From Clavelina lepadiformis (lineage: Eukaryota; Chordata; Ascidiacea; Aplousobranchia; Clavelinidae), in NCBI RefSeq assembly GCF_947623445.1, contig NC_135245.1:4905501-4969500 (forward strand): a stretch of 64,000 nucleotides of DNA, given 5' to 3'. The first letter of the stretch is position 1, and each line of letters opens with the position of its first letter. The notes beneath the pieces are model-generated. The model saw only the letters and a program-made list of their open reading frames with translations. It did no database searches and was not told the DNA's origin. Positions 57,106-64,000 of this stretch are shown one piece after another. The position numbers were made by a program, and so were the translations under genes.

Positions 57106-58014
57106 TCAAGCCTTATCAACAACGGAAAGTAACAAATAAATGTCCATTTCCGCTTTCAATTCTACTTGATCTTGGTCTTCCAAATTCCAGATTTTCTTCA
57201 CTTTCCGGCTGACAATATCCAACAAATCGAAATTGTCTTCATCTTTGTCGAGAACATCAGAGAAGAAATTCTTCAGCTCTTCTTTTCCTTTTTCCAGGGC
57301 ACGCGTCATCACACTGGAGGAGACAAATCCCAAAAAGTCGTCAAGGGACCAAGTGAGAATCATCGAGATGTCGTCATTTCGTTGCTTGTTTGGAAATGGG
57401 ATTGCGTTGAAGACGTCATCGTATATTTTAACTTCGGCTTTCCCGAAAGCCGGCTTTTCACGGACCCACTCTTTTAAACGGTGACCCGTCAAACCAGTGT
57501 GCAACAGCTCAGTGAAAATGTTGGTAGTAGCTCGGGCTTTGTCTTCATTTTTCATACCGGTGGGATAAATCTCGGTAAAACCGTAAGCAAAAACGGCCAG
57601 GCATCCAGAAGGTTTCAAAACACGTAAAACTTCTTGAAAAAACTTCGGCAAGTTAAACCAATGAGCAGCTGTTCCGCAGGCTACCAGGTCGACGCTGTGG
57701 TCTTCAAATGGCAGTTCTTCGGCTTTACCAACAAGATAACTGATATTCTCGTGTGTGTTTTGCTTATTTGCGCATTGAATTTGTTTTTCACAAATGTCCA
57801 CTCCCACAATTTTTTTGAAGTGTGTCGCAAATAAGTTTGTGCCTTGTCCACTTCCACAGCCAACATCAACCATCAGATCGTGTTTTCGTTGCGAGTGTTT
57901 CTTGTAATGAGCGTCTAGGTATTTCATAACCGCCTCGGCTACTTCCTCAGTGTACTTTGGTCGAAATTTCAAATAATTTTCTGCTATTTTATCCTCGTCG
58001 TAAAATCGATCCAT
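57106..58014 (-). CDS. class I SAM-dependent methyltransferase, copy 2 (302 aa, single exon)
   Basis: An intronless paralogue of copy 1. The start is the ATG at 58,014 (MDRFYDEDKIAENYLKFRPK), which aligns with the start of copy 1; the frame stays open a further 17 codons upstream but without an ATG. Motif I is VDVGCGSGQGTN, strand 2 ends VGVDICEKQI, motif II is VDLVACGTAAHWFN, and post-II is LKPSGCLAVFAYGF. It ends KKIWNLEDQDQVEL...LLLSVVDKA. Compared with copy 1 it has an extra charged stretch in the middle (LKEWVREKPAFGKAEVKIYD). A soluble enzyme with unknown substrate; tandem duplication is the likely origin. Confidence 0.92.
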   Translation of the reverse strand: MDRFYDEDKIAENYLKFRPKYTEEVAEAVMKYLDAHYKKHSQRKHDLMVDVGCGSGQGTNLFATHFKKIVGVDICEKQIQCANKQNTHENISYLVGKAEELPFEDHSVDLVACGTAAHWFNLPKFFQEVLRVLKPSGCLAVFAYGFTEIYPTGMKNEDKARATTNIFTELLHTGLTGHRLKEWVREKPAFGKAEVKIYDDVFNAIPFPNKQRNDDISMILTWSLDDFLGFVSSSVMTRALEKGKEELKNFFSDVLDKDEDNFDLLDIVSRKVKKIWNLEDQDQVELKAEMDIYLLLSVVDKA

Positions 58015-58065
58015 TTCCGAGTGAAGAACACAACTTTTAACAACCCATTTCTTGTACCTAACCAA

Positions 58066-58872
58066 AATTATTCCATGAGAATGGAAAGGTCGTTTTGCAA
58101 AACAAACACCACCATTAAACGGTTACTGCAATGCAAAGTTAACTATTAGCTAGCAAAGCTACGTCTCTGAACAAATAAAACTTCCAATCTCTTTACAGTC
58201 CAGCAAATCAACTTATTTCGCTTATTGGCTATGCATTGAGTTACCTATACTTTTCATGTTAACACAGCGCAGAGTTGCTTGCTGTGCTTGAATCTGGTTG
58301 CTAAATATGATTGTTAGGCACTGCTGCTACTACAGTAACTACATAAAAGTTCTAAAACTCAAATCAAACACTTTGTTTGCATTGTCTTGCGCACTCAAGC
58401 TAAATAATGAAGAAAGCAAAGCGCAGCTGCGTACCTTGTAGCTGGGACACACAGCACGTCAGCGTGCCCAGCCATTGGTTCAGGCAGCGACGCCAGAATG
58501 ACGATGTAAGAACAAAAACATAGGCGTCGACTATAATGACAAGGAAGCGTTTTGAGACTGCAACTGCATGGAACGAGGATTATCATCATGACGTAGGGTG
58601 TTCATCTTAGCCTAGCGTCACGACCACAGTGTGTTTTAACTTCTGTAATATTTCCTAAAATTCTAAGAAAATATTGATATGTTACTAATGATTAGTGGGC
58701 TTTAAATAATCCACTTCTAATTTGTTAAAATGCTGATGCCCTTTCAACCACGGACAAAAAAAATTCCTTCAAACGTTTGCTTTTAATTGAAAGCCAAAAC
58801 GGTGCACCCAAGTAAATTACACATCTTATTCAGAAATAGCAGTTTTTGGTCCATTAATTTCGACAAAATGGT
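58066..58872. other. intergenic region between methyltransferase copy 2 and NOP2
   Basis: It holds the upstream region of methyltransferase copy 2 and the 3' end of NOP2. A GC-richer patch at about 58,425-58,560 shows no conserved frame. No RNA gene seen. Confidence 0.45.
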
Positions 58873-61800
58873 TCATTCCTTTAGTTGTTTTTCGTTTTTT
58901 CTAGATTTAGTGCTCTTCTTTGTTTTGCCGTGTGCTTTATCTTTCCTCACAGAGCGATTTTTGGGTTTGGGTTTTGTCTGAACCGGCTTAGTTGGTGTCG
59001 CTTCATCACCTGGGGTTGCTTTGCGTTTAGGTTTCGACTTTGGTTGAGAAGGTTTCTTATTGTTGGTCTTCTTCGCCAAATAAGCGTTGATGTTTCGTTT
59101 TTTCTCTGACAATCCTGTTAAAGGCCGCACGATGGCGCCCGGCTTCTTTTTTCTTTTCTGGTATTTCTTTAATTTCTGCATACTTATTTTGGTACCTTTA
59201 TCTGCAAGACGTCAAATCGTATGACTGGTTGATGTGGTCAGTATGATTTTTAGCCAAATAAAATTGAAATTGTCTTTTGCGGAACCGGAACTATAAAAGT
59301 AAGGTCACTCACCTGATTTGGAAGAATCACTTTTCTTTTTATTTGCAGCTTGCTTCGTCTTTTTCTTCGGAATTTCCTCAGCTCCGTCGTCATTTGGTCG
59401 CTTTTTGGAAGCAATCAGTGGTTTCTCACCAGAAGTATCTTTTGTGATTTCATTATCTGAAAGTTTATAAATTAGTTCAATTAATGAATTTATCATAGCT
59501 AGCAAATATTATGGTAAGTACTTCTCCAAAAAATGTGTCTCAAACATTTTTAAAAATTACACCCAGAAGACTACACACCTGAAAAGGGACCACTTTCCGA
59601 TCCGATTCCCTCGTCTGATTCCATTTCATCGTCGAGATCAGGTTTTGGTATTTGATTTGAGAACTTCTTCAGTTTCGCCACATAGAAGCCATCCATGTTA
59701 TGGGTGTGAGGATAAAACCGGCGTGTCAGTTTCATGCTTGGGTGGAAGCGATACTGACGATATCTGTAGTGAACAGTAAAACATTTTACATTTAAACTTG
59801 TTGACAACTCACTGACTATCAAAATTTCAATTGTCTATAGCCCTGTCATAGCAGCCAGCAAGTGTTTAAATGTAAATCTTTAGCGTCTTGTAAAAAGTAA
59901 AAAAAAAATTTCAAAATGGTTTAGGTATGCAAGTCTTTGAAAATGTTTGAACCACGTAAGAAATTAACATATAATAGCACCTGTGAAATCCTTCAACTCC
60001 AAACTCCAAGCCAGTTTCGACCAGTTTGACATTTCGTTTTTTAAGGGCATAATTCACCACTTCTTCATTTTCCTCAACCTGTGTACAAATCAAATTGTAA
60101 ATCATGTTTAAACTGCTGCATAGGTTAATAAGAGAAGTGTAGTAATTGTGTTATTAGTGTAAGGCTAGACACGACAACTTACCATGACAGAACAGGTGCA
60201 GTAGACAATATATCCTCCGTTTGTTGCAAGGGCATTACATGAATCGATTGCAGCAAGGATGAGTTCTTTCTACAATGCAAAGCAGTATAGTCAAAACCTT
60301 TTATGCACAAACATATTATACTCTTCCAAAATGTAATATCTTTATAACTCGAATAGAGTGAAAGCTCGTTAACTTAACTTTGCTTAACTCAAAATTTCAG
60401 AAACTAAACTGGTCTCAGCAAGATGCCTTATTAAACACAGGTAAACAACTGTTGCTAAATCGATTCTGAAAATCTCTAACTTGAAACTTCTGGGATCTCA
60501 AAGTGTTTTTGTCAGCCCATAAAAATAGGATTTAGTTCAAAGGTCACTCATGACATTCTACAGCTGTCTTTTTGTGCATTACGTAACTGAAGAATATAAT
60601 TGGCACAATACTGTTAACACAATGTAAATGTAGGTTCTGGCCTGTTTTTCACGAGTAATTTGGAGAAATCTAATCAAGTTTGGATAACTTGCGTCCGTTT
60701 AGCTTCGGCATAATGCGCTTCCACAATCTCATATTTTGTAACGAACTAACACATAAAGGTTATTTATAGGAATTGACTTAAACCTACTTGGATTGTCTTT
60801 ATTTATAAACCTCAGCTTATTTTTAAAAAAAAACTTATTCTTCTGTTTGAATTAAGTTACCTGCATATGCGAGCAGTGAGCAATGTCCGTTTCATCCTTG
60901 TTTGTCTTAACTGAGGGATCTTTTGCAATCACACCAGTCCCACTGCATGGAGCATCCAGCAGCACTCTTGAGAAGTTTCCCATGATCTGGTTACAAAGAA
61001 GAAGCAAAATACACAAAAACATAATAACAGTAACTTGTACCAGAAAATTTAACTTTAATTTAATAACGAATAAAATATGTGATGATGATCATTATCAACA
61101 TCATCTCTTAGATTGAGCTCTAAGTACTGTAACTTGGTGTTTGTTCGTATGCAAGTTCATTCACAGATTAACAATAGGTTCAAATTATGACACACCGCTG
61201 GAAAAGATCTCCCATCATAATTCGACACAACTGTGTTGCTGATCCCCATCCGGTGCAGGTTGCCCACAACAGATTTAAGTCTGGCTTTATTTACATCATT
61301 GACAAAGATTAAACCGCTATTTTTCATCAGCTGTGCTGCAAAGATGACACATTTTATTGATAAAAAGGTAAGAACTTTTTAGAGATCATGACTTTTTGAG
61401 ACTAACTACTATTAGTTTTCGGCTGTTGATGCAAATGTATCAACTGTTGGAGAAATTTAAGAGGTCGTTTCGGTCCCAAAGAAAAATACTGAGTGCATTA
61501 TATACACAATTACACATAGTGTAAGGTGTAAACATATTTACCAATGTAAGTTGTTTTCCCTCCTGGAGCAGCACACATGTCCAAAATTCTTTCACCAGCT
61601 TGAGGAGCAAGCGCCATTACAGGAAGAAAACTGGATGCGCCTTGGATCATGTAGTGACCGGCTAAATACTCAGGGGTGGCACCTGACGGAAAACAGAAAG
61701 AATCGGTAGGGATTTGCCCACTTGTAACAACAAACAATCATGCCTTTGCTGTGAGCAATGAAAATCAAGAGTTTTAAAATAAATCAGAAAAAGGAAAGAG

Positions 61801-63913
61801 ATCCTCGTTTACCAACGGGCACAGGGGAGTCATAAACAACTAGGCCGACTTTTGTCCATTTTCCAAGTGGATCAAGATTTACACCTCGTGTAATTAATGC
61901 CTGTAAACAGTACAAAGTTTTACTAGATGTCTAGAAGGTAAAACCATTAAAAATTCAATGTTTGCACGTGAATATTCGTAAGGAACAGCCAGTCTCAGAA
62001 TCTCACCCAGATGTCATCAATGGTATATGACAGTGGAATAAGTCATCACAGACCACTATCGGTATGAAGTTTCAATAAAAAGTAGGAAATACATTTTTCT
62101 ATTTGTGGTGCTTATCTTAACGCATTTTACCTGAGCAAGGTCTCTTCTCTTTGTCTTTAAAGAATTTGTTCGAATTGTAATTGGCCGACTTACTTCATTC
62201 GATTCCAAAAATGCAATCAGCTGAAACAATAAACAATAACCAATATTAAAGACAAGCCTCACATAAGGATTTAAGAAAACTGGAATCTAGAAATTTTCAA
62301 GTCGAGTAGAGCAATTGAAAAGACCAACCTCACTTAATGGAAACATTTCAATAAATTTTGTCAGTAGAAATTCGTTATAACTGTAGTATGTGCAGAGGTC
62401 TTTCTTCAGGACGTCCATGTACTCCATTCGTTTTCTTCAAGAGGCAAAACCAGTAAGAATTAGACAAATTTAACAGAAATATATATTTCAGTCAAGATAA
62501 TTTTATGCAAACGCTCTTACCTTGTTGGGTCTCCACGCTTTCGCAGGTCTGACAAAACAGTTGTCACATCCTTGATTCTCTGATGAACTGCTTCTAATCC
62601 AAGGGGATGGCTTTGTAAAATGGGGTTACGGAATAAAACAAGCATCTCATAAGTTTGATTACAAACTACATAATTTCATATGTCAGCTTATTGTATGGAA
62701 TATTCTAAATTAATCTAAAACATGGAAAAGGATATTTTCTTTTTCTATTTCCTGTCCACTTGGAAGAACAAAGGTTTCAGTTTCTCCGATGTTAGTTTGC
62801 AGATTTCCCTCTTGGATCGCCCTGTGAAGTTCATTTTTCATCAAAGCTACTTAAAACAATCATGAATAACAAACATTTACGATAACAAAGAGTTGCCAGC
62901 CACAAAATAAACTAGTACCAAGAAGTTTAAAAGCATACTTGTTGATCTGAGCTTTTTTGGCTTCAATTGCTTTCGTTTTTTTCTCAATGGGAAGCTCATC
63001 ATCATTTGAGAGTATTTCGTCATCCGATGATAAATCTTCCTCTTCATCCGGCTGCATCTCAGCAAGAACCTGTTCTTTAATCTCTGCAGCAGGGTCATCG
63101 TCCGACATACCATCAAAGTCATCTCCAATCTGATTAAAAATATCGTTACCAATTTTGAAACCTAAACAAATACATAGCTTTCAAATCCAGTGCAAGTATA
63201 GAAATACCAACACCAATAAGACCTGTTGTGCACACTAGTAACATAAAACGATAACAATAGAATGACACAGGTACGCAATAAACAAATACAACAGTCTTGT
63301 CAACCAGAAAGCATAAAAATATTGGATGCTGAATGAAACTAAAAGATGTATGTACCATATCATTATCACTATCGCTGTCTGATAGCAGTTTAAGGCCTTT
63401 GGCTTCTATTTCTTCTTCAACAACATCGGCTTGTGGTGCTGGACCATTTTGCCCAATAGCCTCCACATCGTTTTCTAGTAAATCATTGTATATTACAAGT
63501 TAATTTTAATTTACTATCTACTGCTTGCATATGGCCAAAAATGAAATCGAAAGCATATTGGAAGAAATAAAAACGCTGTAGTAAGAACATAATGTATACC
63601 AGTACCACTTGGTGAAAGCAAGTCTTCTTTGAGCTTCTTTTTGAGCTCTCTCATCTTTTGTCTTTTTTTTGCCCGACTTGCATGTTGTTTGTTTGATATT
63701 TTTTCTATTGAAAAACGTAAAAAGTTTAATATCAGAAACCGTTAATATTCCATAACATTTAATTATTAAATGCAAATTCCGTCAACATAATACAGTGATG
63801 AAGCAGAAATGACCTTTCCATTCCTCTGGCATAAACAAGTCTTTCTGGCGCTTTGCTTTCCTGCCGGGGCCACGGACATGCTTCTTCTCTACATCACGGT
63901 GGTGTCGTCCCAT
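58873..63913 (-). CDS. NOP2: NOP2/NSUN1, nucleolar 28S rRNA cytosine-5 methyltransferase (757 aa, 17 exons)
   Basis: Minus-strand exons (high to low): 63,913-63,814; 63,704-63,600; 63,474-63,356; 63,129-62,939; 62,821-62,722; 62,645-62,521; 62,434-62,329; 62,220-62,131; 61,900-61,813; 61,682-61,542; 61,335-61,196; 60,986-60,861; 60,269-60,183; 60,078-59,981; 59,763-59,579; 59,456-59,313; 59,201-58,873. Phases agree throughout (2,274 nt). The start [11 protein letters not shown]...RGPGRKA matches NOP2; then acidic nucleolar-type stretches; [52 protein letters not shown] loop [22 protein letters not shown]; catalytic [26 protein letters not shown]; and a Lys-rich tail. It methylates a 28S rRNA cytosine and is needed for 60S ribosome assembly. 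Borders of exons 5 and 6 are the weakest. Confidence 0.96.
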
Positions 63914-64000
63914 CTTTTATTTTCTTAAACAGAATATCTGGTTAGCAGTTATGGGCTGAACAATAAAAAATAACGTGCATTACTAACTTGAGTTTCTTTT

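Noticed and set aside
58015-58065. N-terminal extension of methyltransferase copy 2
   Set aside because: It has no ATG, and the ATG at 58,014 aligns with the start of the paralogue.

Overview
The window reads as compact, AT-rich invertebrate-chordate DNA, most likely an ascidian tunicate such as Ciona. The reasons are a Lefty-type TGF-beta gene (a deuterostome-restricted family), short introns, small genes packed on both strands and several MITE-type repeats. Species is inference; no sequence search was run.

Layout. About 1-3,980 holds no gene I can support. From 3,984 to 36,974 on the + strand lies a complete perlecan (HSPG2) gene. I resolve it as 67 exons whose phases all agree and sum to 3,545 codons including the stop. 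It runs signal peptide, GAG-site stretch plus SEA domain, three LDL-receptor class A repeats, one Ig, a Thr linker, three laminin IV domains with laminin-type EGF modules, twelve Ig domains, and three laminin G domains with two EGF modules. Intron 1 is 7.7 kb and carries a 405-bp hAT-type MITE and an unrecognised minus-strand coding-like stretch.

At 39.4-40.2 kb (minus) is a two-exon EF-hand protein. At 44.5-45.9 kb (+) is a two-exon seven-transmembrane protein I cannot assign. At 47.4-49.9 kb (+) is a four-exon Lefty gene with a TATA box and a 24-bp triplicated SOX-site repeat in intron 1. At 50.8 kb lies a 3' fragment of a methyltransferase gene. At 51.3-52.4 kb (minus) is a four-exon secreted C-type lectin. 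Two single-exon paralogous class I methyltransferases (minus) lie at 55.3-56.1 and 57.1-58.0 kb. At 58.9-63.9 kb (minus) is a 17-exon NOP2/NSUN1 rRNA cytosine-5 methyltransferase, apparently complete.

Four DNA-transposon MITEs with clear ends are visible (5,857-6,261; 18,500-18,766; 53,344-53,899; 56,592-57,029). Four introns appear to use GC-AG splice sites. The genes do not form one pathway: perlecan, Lefty and the lectin are extracellular, NOP2 is nucleolar, the methyltransferases are probably cytosolic. I did not find a convincing new biological system. The best leads are the SOX-site repeat in lefty, a basic insertion in perlecan LG3, the G-quadruplex-bearing hAT MITE and the GC-AG introns.
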